From the NCBI GenBank assembly GCA_018350325.1, contig JAEVLN010000009.1:765388-829387 (forward strand): a DNA stretch of 64,000 bases. Reading direction: 5' to 3'. Below, in pieces: positions 1 through 10,513 of this stretch. The notes beneath the pieces were generated by a model, which ran no database searches, was not told the DNA's origin, and saw nothing but the letters and a program-made list of their open reading frames with translations. Both the position numbers and the translations under genes were made by a program. Position 1 is the first letter of the stretch. Every line of letters begins with the position of its first letter. Source of the stretch: Globodera rostochiensis. Taxonomy: Eukaryota > Nematoda > Chromadorea > Rhabditida > Heteroderidae.

Positions 1-339
1 TTTGATTTTTCAGGACTCAAAAAATCGTTTAAGAATTTAATCCACTTTTTGTGCTAAATCCAACAAGACTAAACATTTTTCGGCTTGTGATTATTTCCAA
101 TTTTAGGATTAACGTTAGATGCTGCATTCATCAAACAAATTTGTTATCATTTTATTCAAGAAAAAATTGTTAAATTATTTTTTAGATTTGGTGCAAAAAG
201 AAAATCTTGTCAACTTCTTTCTGCCCGTAACTGAAAAAGAAAATACTCTAAAAAGCGGCGGATTCACTCATTAGCATTCAGTCGTCATCACCTTAAATGT
301 TAAAGTAATATTTATTTTTATTATTTAATTTTATAAAGA

Positions 340-1728
340 TTAGTCCAATCGCATAATGTTATCTAAAGATCCTTGCTCGTCGAAGAAATAAACATTTTTT
401 TGTATATTAAATCTTTTTTTCATATTTAATTTTATGTCCCGATCCCGAAGAACCCCGTCCCAGGACTTACTGTCGAAATATTCATTATAGAGACCGTAGT
501 CACGCAGTGGGAAGTGATCGGTACACCGCACTTCGTTGCCATTGATTGTGGCACTTCCGCCGTGGGCGAAATCCACATTAAACACATTTCGGGGTTCGGC
601 ATTGGCATCCACATGGTCTTTGTACTGTTGTGTAAATCTTATTCCGCCAAAGTTGAGCCAACTGTAGCGGACACTGACGAAGCACTTTAGTACTCTTTTA
701 TTTTGGGCTTCTCTTGGAGAAACTAAACAGCCAAGACAGCTTTGACGGGCCTTGAAAAAGGAATTTAATATCTTTAATTATACATTTTTCAATTTAAAAT
801 TATTTTAACAGTAATTCAGAAGATGATTTAATAGTATGATTCTAATTTTAAATAATTAATACAAATATAGTAAAGCTAACCGGTATGAACAAATTCCATT
901 CAGGCTAAGAATGGGTGGGTGCAAAGCGCGTTTTTGAAAAATTCTTATGGCAAATTTGACAAAACAATAGGGGGAGGAACCATTGTTTTTGGCCAACATG
1001 TTTCCGCCATACAATTTAACTTATTTTGCTATTTTTTATTACTTTATTTTTGACTAAAAAGGGTTCCTGCTCCCTATGGTTTTATCAAAATTTAAAAAAA
1101 AAACATTTCCGCGACTCCACCCTATCAAAAATGTGCTTTGGACTATTTCTTCTAAATCCGCGTTCCCCCGGTCAGCTTATTAATTACTAAACCCTCTAAT
1201 TAATTAAATTTGCTTACATCATTTGTGTCTTTCTTATAAAATCCAATTGTGATACCTTCAGCAGTACAACCGCGGAAATATCGCAAAAATTGTTCATCAA
1301 TGGGAAATTCGAATTGTCCCCTTGCGCCAGTGTAAAAAGAAATATTTCTGCCAGTCTGACCGCAAAAAATGTCCACAACCTTAAGATTTTGCATTTTAAA
1401 TAGAAAATGTAAAAATTCGACCGTTTAGAATTTTAAATCTGTTTTTTCCAAGCATTCTAAATTTGATTATGATATCGTAGAATCAACATAAAACTTTATA
1501 GAAATTAATAATTTGTAAACAAAATATATTTTTAAAAAAGGCATTTTAATTTATTTGACTTTTTACCACTTCATTCTCCCTTCTACCCTGCACAACTCCT
1601 TTGAAGTACACGTAAACTGTTGCATCATTTGTAGACGAATTGTCGGCATCGGGTGAAGGGTAGGCGATGGTAACAAATGGAATTACAGTAAGAAATATCA
1701 GAAAAATAATACGGTAGGGAACAGTCAT
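340..1728 (-). CDS. Secreted protein of unknown family, three exons
   Basis: I do not recognise this family. Exon 1 (1567-1728) begins at an ATG followed by a clear signal peptide: a hydrophobic stretch IIFLIFLTVIPFVTIA at about residues 7-22, then a polar, Asn/Asp/Ser-rich region. Exon 2 is 1218-1379 and exon 3 is 340-750. All junctions are phase 0 (donors GTAAAA and GTAAGC; acceptors end TTAAG and TTTTTCAAG, both off the TTTCAG consensus), giving about 244 residues. Exon 2 holds two Cys (GCTAEG and DIFCGQ) and exon 3 opens with a C-x2-C pair (CLGC). The mature part has no membrane segment and several aromatic residues. It is probably exported. Function is unknown; an effector or body-surface protein is possible, but nothing in the sequence decides it. 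The exon joins are inferred. Confidence 0.6.
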
Positions 1729-1998
1729 TGTAGCGGTTTTTTAAAGTTGAAAAATCTGTAACAATTTCAAAAATCGAGTGACAAAATTCATTTTGCTGAG
1801 GGCAGCCCTTTTGATTTTTATTGACATTTTTAAACGGCAAGTAAAGTTTTGTTGGCACCGCCGACCCCCCCCCCCATTCTAAAAAGCTTTAATTTTCCAA
1901 AATTTGCTTGCAAATCTAAACAAACAAATTCTCAAAAAACCTGACAATTTCTTACGAGAAAAATAAGGGTTTATTAATAAATTGGAATAAATTTGAAA

Positions 1999-2112
1999 AT
2001 ATAAAAGCCCAACCGACCGATTTGGGTAGCCCCAACCCCGACCCGACAGTCCCACCCCCGAAAAACCCCGACCCCGCAATTCTTAACCCCGACGTCGGGG
2101 CTTCAACCCTAA
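1999..2112. repeat. Short GC-rich repeat in the 1729-2655 intergenic gap
   Basis: The gap between the secreted-protein gene and the collagen gene has no convincing gene. It contains a C-run near 1865-1876 and this patch of repeated CCCCGAC motifs ending in a GACGTCGGGG palindrome. The patch resembles the GC-rich cores of other short inverted-repeat elements in the window (for example 10514-11282). The rest of the gap is AT-rich. Confidence 0.4.
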
Positions 2113-2655
2113 ATTATTTAAATGTTTTTAATATTAAAATGATTAGTAACATAAATTATATGGAAAACATTTTACTTAAATACTATGAAAGTCAGTGTCT
2201 TCCGGCTACTCAAGTTATGACGTAATGTTTTTGTTTTTCCTCTTAAATAAACAAAATAGAACAGATTTCCGGCGCCATTCACATGAACACCCTTTGAATC
2301 ATGATATTTTCTTTAATTAAATAATTGAAGTTACGATTACATAATAATCACTTCACAATTACTTTTTCTTTTCCCTAATGTTGCTAATCACAAAATTAAA
2401 TTTAAAGCTCTGTTGTGCATTTTTTAATATCCAATTTAAAATTAGGAAGAAAAAGAATATGGTCAATTTTATCAAATGTATTGAACCTTTATAAAGAAAT
2501 TACTCAAATTTTATTTTGAAAATTTTTGTTAAATAGCGCAAATTCAACCCAGTAAATTTTCATTCGCTCATTCATGAGTTCAAATTTAAATCGTTAAATT
2601 TTATCAACATAATTTTTTATTTGTCCATTTAAGCACGTATTCATTCGGTTGTTTC

Positions 2656-3911
2656 TTAAGCTCGTCGTGTGCCGTCTTCAAAGAACACGCCGCCATCGTT
2701 AGCACAGTACTTGGGGCAAATGCCTTTCTCGCCTTGTCCACCTGCCTGTCCAGGCTGGCCAGAAGTGCCGGGCTGACCGTCGTTGCCAGGTGGTCCTGGC
2801 GGCCCGGGCGGTCCCTTGGGACCGGGCTGGCCGGCTCCTCCATCACTGCCAGGATTACCAGGAGGACCGGGAGGCCCATTTGGTCCGGCATCACCTTGAA
2901 CTTGGTTAAATTTCATTTTCTATTTTGTAAATACCCGGAGGTCCTGGCGGTCCAGGTATGATGGGCTGTGATTGTGCTGGTTGCCCAGGCTCGCCAGGCG
3001 ACCCGGGCTGACCAGGCTGGCCGGGTGGACCAGGTGGTCCTTTGGGTCCGGGCGTGCCTGCACCAGAGTCGGAACCCGGCGTTCCAGGCTGTCCAGGGCC
3101 TCCAGCATCGCCAGGTTGTCCGGGCGGCCCTGGAGGTCCAGGTGGTCCACCTGGGCACGGTCTGCATGGAGGCTAAATTTAATAATTTCAATTTATTTAT
3201 CGACGCCGTCCGCATAAAATCAAACCGGGGTGACGGACTCGCATGGCTGAGTCGGCGGTTTGCCCGGGCTTCCTGGCATGCCGTTTGAACCTGGCTTCCC
3301 GGGACGTCCAGGTCGTCCGGAAGTGCCAGGTGGTCCCGGCGGCCCAGGACTGCAGCAAGGCTGGCAATCGCCATCGCCTCCGCTCGTGCCGCCTGTAGTA
3401 GCATATCCACCGCCTCCACCGCCGCCGCCGCCGCCACCACTGCCACCGCCACCACTGCTGGATGCGTATCCGCCTCCACCACCGCCGCCTCCACCACCGC
3501 CACCGCCACCACCGGCACTTCCAGCGCCGCTAGCGTAACCAGTTGAGCGTGCGGTACGGTTGCCGGCAGCTGTGGCTGGACTGTTGCGAAGTTGGTTCAC
3601 TTCCATCCATATGTCACGAGCAGAACCCTACAAAATAGTTGAAATTAATAACTTTATTTATCGCATTACATAAAAAAATTGAGAATTTCATGAAATTTAA
3701 ATAAAACATTCCAAAAAATGATTCATCATTGTATGTATTTAACCTTGCAATAATTGATCTCTTCTTGCATGCTACGTCGCACATGATGCACGTAGTTGTA
3801 CACCATGGGCAGCGTAACGCACACGCTAATCACTGCCACCACAGAGAAGCACACGCCGGCATAGGCCACAAAGCGGTATGCTTTGTTACGGCTTTCCAGC
3901 TCAATATTCAT
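2656..3911 (-). CDS. Cuticle collagen (nematode COL family), four exons
   Basis: Structural collagen secreted by the hypodermis and cross-linked into the cuticle. Exons are 3744-3911, 3226-3627, 2935-3172 and 2656-2894, giving 348 residues with no frame break. Residues 1-56 form the nematode cuticle collagen N-terminal domain: polar start, one hydrophobic segment ([17 protein letters not shown]) and the [15 protein letters not shown] region. An RTAR site near residue 80 fits subtilisin-like processing. Exon 2 then has two long poly-Gly stretches broken by YASS/YATT, followed by Cys-flanked Gly-X-Y blocks. The protein ends in a short non-collagenous tail with two Cys (CPKYC). Gly-X-Y blocks continue cleanly across both later introns. 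The last intron is only 40 bases and ends in CAAG rather than TTCAG. Family assignment is secure; the specific orthologue is not. Confidence 0.93.
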
Positions 3912-4034
3912 TGCTTAAAATTTGGAATTAAAATTATATAAAATCGTTATGGTGTAAAAAAAAAGAATGCTAATATCTCTCACTGACTGATTTTATGTTT
4001 GAAGTTGTGACATTTAATGAGCCTTTTTATATTG

Positions 4035-4042
4035 TTTATATA
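4035..4042 (-). promoter_or_regulatory. Candidate TATA box of the collagen gene
   Basis: TATATAAA reads on the minus strand about 125 bases upstream of the collagen start codon. The DNA around it is only moderately AT-rich (a CGCGGG flank), so the motif stands out. No transcription start can be seen directly. Confidence 0.35.
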
Positions 4043-4044
4043 CC

Positions 4045-5210
4045 CGCGTTTACCCAATTGGTTATGGCCAGCCAAATAAATGGGTTTAGGTGCGACCGTC
4101 GGCTGCCCCGATAAATTTTGCGCACGACGCGACAAAACAAAGCAATTATTGCTGACAGCTGATCAACATTTTGGTTCCAGCAAAACTTTTGCTCATTACA
4201 CTTTGTCTCCTTTGTGGGGAATGCTGCAATTTTAAACTGACAAAAGCGTTTAGTTTTTTTGTTGACGAATTATTATTTTTTAAATTTCTATTTTTTGTTG
4301 TTGTGGCATTTTTAGACACTAAAACGCAAAATAGGCGCCTAAAATAGGCACCACTCCCGAAATGGACGCTAAAAACACCAACAAAATTCCAAAATAGGCA
4401 CAAACATTTCATTTTCAAGGTAAATGCAATAAATTTTATTCAAATTTAACAAATCAATTTTGCGATTCGTGTTGAACACCATATTAAAATGCTATTTAAT
4501 CAAAAAGTGAGTTTTTTGTACAGAAAAAGTCGATTTTCAAAAGGGCATTTGAAAAAACATTTTTAGGGGTGTTTTTTGGAATTAAAATCGTCACTGAAGT
4601 ACATTTGCTAAAAAATTAATTTTTACGAGAAAATTTGAAAATGAAAAGCGATTTTTAGGGGGGGGGGCAGATTTATTAGCATTCATCCTAAAAAATTTTT
4701 CAGAAAAGTGCCGAAATGGCACAAAAGCCAAAAATGGCAACATGGGCAAGCTCAAATCAATTCAAAATCTTAATTGAGCAGGAATTTAAATGATTTATTA
4801 GCGATAAATGATCACTTAAACAAAATTGTTGTTTGCCGATCGATGACTCTTTTTTCTATTTATTTAACATCGAAAGAGAAAACAAATCACGATTTGTATT
4901 TCTCTCTTTTCCAATCATTCAATTAATTTATCAAACACAGCGCATCTCCATTATATTAAAAGGACAAAATAAATTTTATATTTTTTTCAAAATAATTGAG
5001 ACGTCGTCTTTTAATTTGAGTAAACCAAAACTTTAAAATATTATTGAAACATTTTGAGCTTTACTTCCTAATTGACTTTTTTCCATATATAGATTTTGAT
5101 TAGATTTCGTTGTTAAACTCCGCCGAGTTCTTTTCCGCGTGATAAAATTAAGTCAATTTAATCTAAAACTTTTCTTATAAAAAAAGACAAATTTTTGAAA
5201 TTTAATTATG
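4045..5210. other. Intergenic, AT-rich, no supported gene
   Basis: Reading frames here are short and low-complexity. The region has a G-run near 4660-4668 and several weakly repeated AAAAATTT blocks. I see nothing that supports a gene or RNA. Confidence 0.5.
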
Positions 5211-5268
5211 TTTAATTATGCTTATAAAATGGTTGTGCTAAATGATGCCATATTTAGATATATTTAAA

Positions 5269-6002
5269 ATGCAAATTCTATTTTCATCAACCTTTTTGTG
5301 CCTTTTGTTTCTGAATTTTTACCAATTTTCCATACAATGCGTGCCTCCACGGACCGCCCCACTGTTCTTCTTTCCCGATGCTCCCACACCAATTTCGTTA
5401 GTTCAAATGCATCTTTTCGAGACGGAGATGGGCCTTAACAATTTGTACGTACCAAAATTCCTGCTGGGATCGCCAGTGAACAAATTCTATGAATTTAAAA
5501 CTTTGCTGGAAACATTGGCCTCGCAACGCGATGATCAAATTTTGGACAAATTTAGAAGGTGGATTAATTCGCAACCTGCACTGATTAGGGTGATGAAAGA
5601 AATTGTTTTTATTTCAAATGTTTCAATTTAATATACAAATATGAATACTTTATTCAAAATGTTTAGTCAAAATATACGGAATATGATGCCGCCTCGAATG
5701 AGACAATTCCATTATTCAAAAGATTCCGACAACAAAAAATTGCTGAATATAGCCCAAAAACAGCTGAAATTGACACGTATGATGTTTTTAGATTTATTGT
5801 CTAATCGCTTAACAATAGGAATTTGAATTTGATCATCACAAATCCTTATCTTGTGGCTGTGGACAAAATCAAAAAATTGTTTGCAATATTAAACAATTTG
5901 CCAGACAAACAATGCGATGAGATCGCCGAAGCCTGGCGACAAATTCGAATTCAATATGCGAAGACCATCGTTGACAAAACAAGCATGGATAAACCAAATT
6001 AA
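5269..6002 (+). CDS. Secreted helical protein, possibly SXP/RAL-2-like, three exons
   Basis: Start chosen at the second in-frame Met (5269), because a signal peptide follows at once: QILFSSTFLCLLFLNF and then a likely cleavage near SIQC. Starting at 5242 would put charged residues first. A TATAAAA lies at 5222-5228. Assembled exons are 5269-5589, 5667-5776 and 5819-6002, giving 204 residues in one frame. The donor of intron 1 (GTGATG) is weak; GTTTCA a few bases downstream is an alternative in the same phase. The mature protein is rich in Leu, Lys and Gln and looks helical, with two related segments (around FKTLLETL..FRRWINSQP and IKKLFAILNNLPDKQ..EAWRQI). That pattern recalls the SXP/RAL-2 (DUF148) secreted proteins of nematodes, but the match is by eye only. 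If the introns are wrong, it is a pseudogene. Confidence 0.5.
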
Positions 6003-7692
6003 TTTTGAAGCCATTTTTTAATAAATCATTTTATATTGACTAAAAATAAATTTAATTTTAATAAAATTGTTACATTTCTAATCATTTTAATCGTTTTGCG
6101 TGATCACTGTGCTGAAAGGATACAAAAAAAGAGTGAGTGCCGGAAATTGGTCACCGAAAATTAGTCACATGGAAAAGTCCAGGATATTTCGAGTCTCGTT
6201 CTAACTCTTTTTTTTCAAAACAACTCCTCTAAACGCTTAGCTTTCTTTTGTAATGTTATCAACTCGACGAGATCATTCGATTGGTACTAATTGCAACATG
6301 TTAGCCTTTTTTGGGTAACCAATTTTCTGTACACCCCAATAAAGCTAAGCAAACCCAAAAATCATCGTTCGATCGATTGTGTCTGTTTATAAGTACCGCC
6401 ACTTTAATGCCATAATTCAGTGTGGTGCCGTAAAAGTAACCAATGTCACTTTTTGATTATGGTACCCCCTAACCGAACTGTATAAAAAACACTTATTAGG
6501 GGTAATTAATAGTGCTGATTACAAATCTGATTCAACGCCATATGAGCAAAACGACATTAATTGGACAATTAAGCACTAAATCTATTATTTTAGTATAAAC
6601 ACATATTTTGGGGGTTAGCACATACCTAATATGTTTTTATACATATTTTTGGCACTTTTCGAAAAAATACTCTTCTTTAAGAAAAGTTATAAATTTTTGA
6701 AACACTTATTTGTTAGTGAATTTGTGCACTTGAAAAATAATAAATTTGAAAAATTTCTATCAAAAATATTTTTACAAAATCGAAATAAATTTAAATTTTT
6801 AGAAATTGCTTTATTTGTTAAAATATTTATTTTAAGATTTGACAAACAATAGAATTGCCAAATTCAGGATTGGTTAAATTATATAAAGTACTTGTTTGTT
6901 TATTATTTATACTTTCTATTAATAAGATTCTTAGCAAACAGTACAGGTAAATTGAGTTCGCACAAGCTGACAGAATCATTGGCTTTATTAGTTGAATTAT
7001 TATCTTGAAATTGTCAAAATTCTTCATTAGTAAAAGATTTAGCAAGCCTTCACTAATTTTTTGTAAAAATATTTTCAAAATAATTGATAGTTTTAAACTT
7101 TTGCTATAATTTTATTAATATTTCATGCTAACATTTGAATATCAAATCAAGATTTATTTAATTTTAAAATCCATTTACTTTAACTGGGTTTTGTATTAAT
7201 CACAGTATGCAATAATGACTTGCTAAGGCCCAACGAATTTAACTTCACTATCGCTAGTCGCAATCAAAAATGTCTGTTGTTGTATAAGATTGAATAAAGC
7301 ACATAATGTAGGTTAGATCTTAAGGTTAATTTTCTTAAGGTTTTGGTTTATTTTAGAGGGTTTTAGGGTTTTTCCCTCTGCTTTTGTAATCGATTTCGCA
7401 CAATCATCACGAAAATAACACGGCTTTCAATATTAACATAAATGACACAACGTGAATCAGTGGGATAAGGGCATGGCAGAATAGAAAATTTAATCTTTGA
7501 TGAAAATTAAACGGAAGGATAATAAAGCGCATTTTTAAATTATTTGTAAATTAAAATAAAATTTCGGAATAGTGACATTTGAACAATATGCTCAAATGGC
7601 TAGCACTTCATCATTGTTCATTTTTGCTAAATTTTCTGCTATGGTCCCGCTGTTTCCGACGACCAAATAAAAGTCCACCTTTTTGATACGAG
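6003..7692. other. Intergenic, AT-rich, no supported gene
   Basis: Reading frames are low-complexity Lys/Phe/Asn-rich and lack splice or start context. The run of AAATTT-type sequence between 6600 and 7200 is typical non-coding DNA of this window. Confidence 0.5.
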
Positions 7693-7974
7693 ATGGAGTT
7701 GGTTATGTTGAAAATTGTGAAAGTGCCATATGTGAAGTTGTTCCGGGGCAAGGAGGAAGGTCTTACCTATGATGACACTCAAAATGTGTTGCGCTCGAAA
7801 GGCTTTCTCATGCTGCCCGAGGAGGGTTTCGCCGAAATTGACAGAAACCACGACGAACGCCTGACACTGAACGAACTTCGACAACATATTCATGCTGTAG
7901 CCGAAGATGTCGACACGGACGGCGATGGATTGATCAGTGGGGAAGAGTATAAACTCATTGTCAGTGATTTATGA
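7693..7974 (+). CDS. Small EF-hand calcium-binding protein
   Basis: Single-exon frame of 93 residues with balanced codon use. Two adjacent EF-hand loops are visible in the C-terminal half. The first is DRNHDERLTLNE, with acidic or polar residues at positions 1, 3, 5 and 12 but Arg at 7. The second is DTDGDGLISGEE, a fully canonical loop. The spacing matches one EF-hand pair. The N-terminal part (VPYVKLFRGKEEGLTYDD) could be the entering helix or the remnant of another pair, so the protein may be a truncated calmodulin-like member or the last exon of a larger gene. An upstream exon cannot be excluded; the bases just before the ATG (TTTTTGATACGAG) could be an acceptor. A cytosolic calcium sensor is the likely role. 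Confidence 0.7.
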   Translation: MELVMLKIVKVPYVKLFRGKEEGLTYDDTQNVLRSKGFLMLPEEGFAEIDRNHDERLTLNELRQHIHAVAEDVDTDGDGLISGEEYKLIVSDL

Positions 7975-8507
7975 TCGTTTAATGAAATGTCCACATAATG
8001 CACTCGAAATTTTGATAACATTTGAAAGGCCATCACGCGTTTAACTATGTTTTGGATCTGTTTCTTTCATTAGCATGGCTGACTAGAGGGCTTTAAACGA
8101 GTGTGAAAAAATCTAACTTCTAGTTAAAAATAATCAACATTTTATGATCATGAAAAAACTTTTTTGCGCTTTTCTAGTAGAGTTTAATTTTTTATAAATC
8201 ATTTTTATCAATAATTTAGTTGTTTGAGTTTCTGGACTATTTTTTCCCTGAAAGTCCCCTGCTCTGCGCAAATCATGTTTTTAGCTCGAGTGTTTTTAGC
8301 AATTTTATAGGAACTATTTCATAGTTCTATTTTTTAGGAACTAAAAAGTCTTAAAGAGCTATTTCGCCCTTTTTTGATTTTTACCACAAAAATGAAATTT
8401 ATTGATTTTATTTTGAATAAAAATTTTGGTCAACTTAGACCCCTAATTTTTGGACTTTTTAGGAACTATTTAGCCATTTTTAGTGCCTATTTTGAGGGTT
8501 TAGGAAT

Positions 8508-8985
8508 CCCGGTCCGATGGTGCCTATCGGCACCACCGGACCTCTCCCATTCTTAAAACCTTTCAAAAAAAGTCCCATATTTTTTTAATTTTGGTTGCAA
8601 ATCTCTTAACAATTGTCAAAAATTCAAAATTTTCTCGGCGGCGCCTATCGGCACCGCCGACCCACCCTCCCCTAAAAGTATTCGCAAAATTTGAGGAAAA
8701 AGGCGGAAAAATAAAAAAGAAAAATTCCGAACAATTGTGATCATAATCCATTTTTCGTTTTACTGCATTTTTTTGTTAAAATTTTCAAAAAAGCAATTTT
8801 TTGCGAATACTTTTAGGGGAGGGTGGGTCGGCGGTGCCGATAGGCGCCGCCGAGAAAATTTTGAATTTTTGACAATTTTGTTAAGAGATTTGCAACCAAA
8901 ATTAAAAAAATATGGGTCTTTTTTGAAAGGTTTTAAGAATGGAGAAGCCGGTGGTGCCCGATAGGTACCACCGGGAAAATTTTAA
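8508..8985. repeat. Long foldback (inverted-repeat) element
   Basis: Arms of roughly 180 bases at about 8508-8690 and 8800-8985 are near-perfect reverse complements. Both contain a GCCTATCGGC-centred GC-rich box beside a second, related box, and share the same AT-rich spacer. The loop is about 110 bases. The same GC box (GGCGCCTATCGGCACC) recurs near 10050, 11020 and 13570, so it belongs to a dispersed family. Short open frames on both arms translate identically because of the symmetry; they are not genes. Confidence 0.75.
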
Positions 8986-9126
8986 GAAGATTTTAACAAT
9001 GTTTGTTAAGAAAATGTGACCAAAAACGGCAGATTAGCCCAAGTTTTCGTTTGTGAGGGGGCTGGATATAATTCAAAAATTCGCTTCGATATTTTCTTGT
9101 TTTGAATATTGGGTGAAAATATTATA

Positions 9127-9664
9127 AAAAGGCTATCGGACATTTGAAACATTTGACACTTGGCACACTGACATTAGGCACATTGGGTTATTTTGCACAT
9201 TGAATGGTTCAGATTCGAATAAAAATACTACCAATCGATTCCTCTCGTCGAGCTGAGTAAGAATTCGCAAGTGTGCCGGAAACCACCTATGAAGAATGTT
9301 ATGAACCACCAAAAGTTGGCCAAAATAGGTTGGCATTGTGTTTTTTGAGTTTGTTTTCATAACGTAATGAATATTTGAGTGGAATTTAGCCAAATTATTC
9401 AACTTTAGCTTAATTTCAATTTATTCATCTATCTAAAATACTTTGCAAGCTTTTATTGAATGTGTGCCTTTTTCTCCCCGCGCTCATCCCCTCCGCTCAT
9501 TTTGTTTTCCTAAATCTTCCCTCCGCTCATTTCCCCGCTCCGTGACAAATAAACATTTCCTATCTGTTATTGATCGGCAACTGAACCCCTCGGACATAAC
9601 AGAAAACGTCCGTTTTTCACTAGTGTGCCAAATTTCCAATGTGCCAAATGTCCGGACACCTTTT
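9127..9664. mobile_element. Inverted-repeat element (MITE-like), diverged ends
   Basis: The left end (AAAAGGCTATCGGACATTTG) and the reverse complement of the right end (AAAAGGTGTCCGGACATTTG) match over about 35-40 bases, including a second GGCACACT block. No coding capacity is evident and no clear target duplication was identified. This looks like an old non-autonomous DNA element. Confidence 0.5.
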
Positions 9665-9775
9665 AAAAATCTTCACAAAATTCGAAAAATAAGGACAAAA
9701 TAAGGACGGAGGCCCCAAATAAGGACAAAATCTTACAAATAAGGACATTTGGTTTTAATTTATAAGATTTGCACC

Positions 9776-10427
9776 AGGGATGTGCTCTGTTCTGTTCTGA
9801 TTTTCTGATTTATCAGAATTTCTGGTGATTTTGGGCACCAGAATTCTGATTTCTGGTTTCTGGTTTTTTTTTGCAACCAGAATTCTGATTTCTGGTTTTT
9901 TAGAGAAAAAACCAGAAAAAAACCAGAAATTCACAAGTTAAAATTTTATGTACAACACCATTTACAAATAGCCATTTTTGCAAAATTATTCATTCTTGGG
10001 CCAATTTTCTTAACAAATTGTCATCAAAAATCAAAAAAATTTTCCCGGCGGCGCCTATCGGCACCGCCGACCCGCCCGCGCCCCCAAAAGAAGCAGAATT
10101 CGCAAAAAAAATTGCATATTTTGAAAAATTTTAAAATCGAGAAAATTTTTAGAAATTTTTCTACCAAAATGTTAAAAAATCTAAAAAATTGACTGAAAAT
10201 TGAACTTTTTTTGAAAAATTGCTCATTCGTTAAAAAAAATTTTAAAAATTTCTGTTCTGGTTTTCTGATTACCAGAATTTCTGGTCGTTTTGGGCACCAG
10301 AATTCTGTTTTCTGATTTCTGATTTTTAAAAGGGGGACCAGAATTCTGTTTTCTGATTTCTGATTTTTTTTTATGCAACCAGAATTCTGATTTCTGGTTT
10401 TTAAAAAGTCGACCAGAGCACATCCCT
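9776..10427. mobile_element. Non-autonomous DNA transposon with 10-base target duplication
   Basis: Perfect terminal inverted repeats AGGGATGTGCTCTG and CAGAGCACATCCCT bound a 652-base element. It is flanked on both sides by the direct repeat GATTTGCACC (9766-9775 and 10428-10437). The interior is built from repeats of CCAGAATTCTGATTTCTGG-like palindromes and carries one copy of the GGCGCCTATCGGCACC box near 10050. No transposase frame is present. A 9-10 base duplication suits Mutator-like elements better than hAT (8 bases), but this assignment is inference. Shortened relatives sit in every SPRY array unit (for example about 26848-26940). Confidence 0.75.
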
Positions 10428-10513
10428 GATTTGCACCCCTCAAATAAAGACAAATCTTATAAATAAGGACAGTTCTCTGGTCAAAGCTTGTTCGCAAAAA
10501 AAAAAGGTTAAAA

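Noticed and set aside
3260..3538. Proline-rich plus-strand frame opposite the collagen gene
   Set aside because: It is the antisense of the poly-Gly and Gly-X-Y codons. The minus strand has splice sites and collagen domain order.
5245..5250. ATGCCA hexamer 24 bases upstream of the secreted helical protein, like the dorsal-gland DOG-box core
   Set aside because: A single hexamer is expected by chance; no cluster was seen here or upstream of the SPRY genes.
8563..8964. Two short frames sharing FRGGWVGGADRRRRENF on opposite strands
   Set aside because: They are produced by the inverted repeat of the foldback element.
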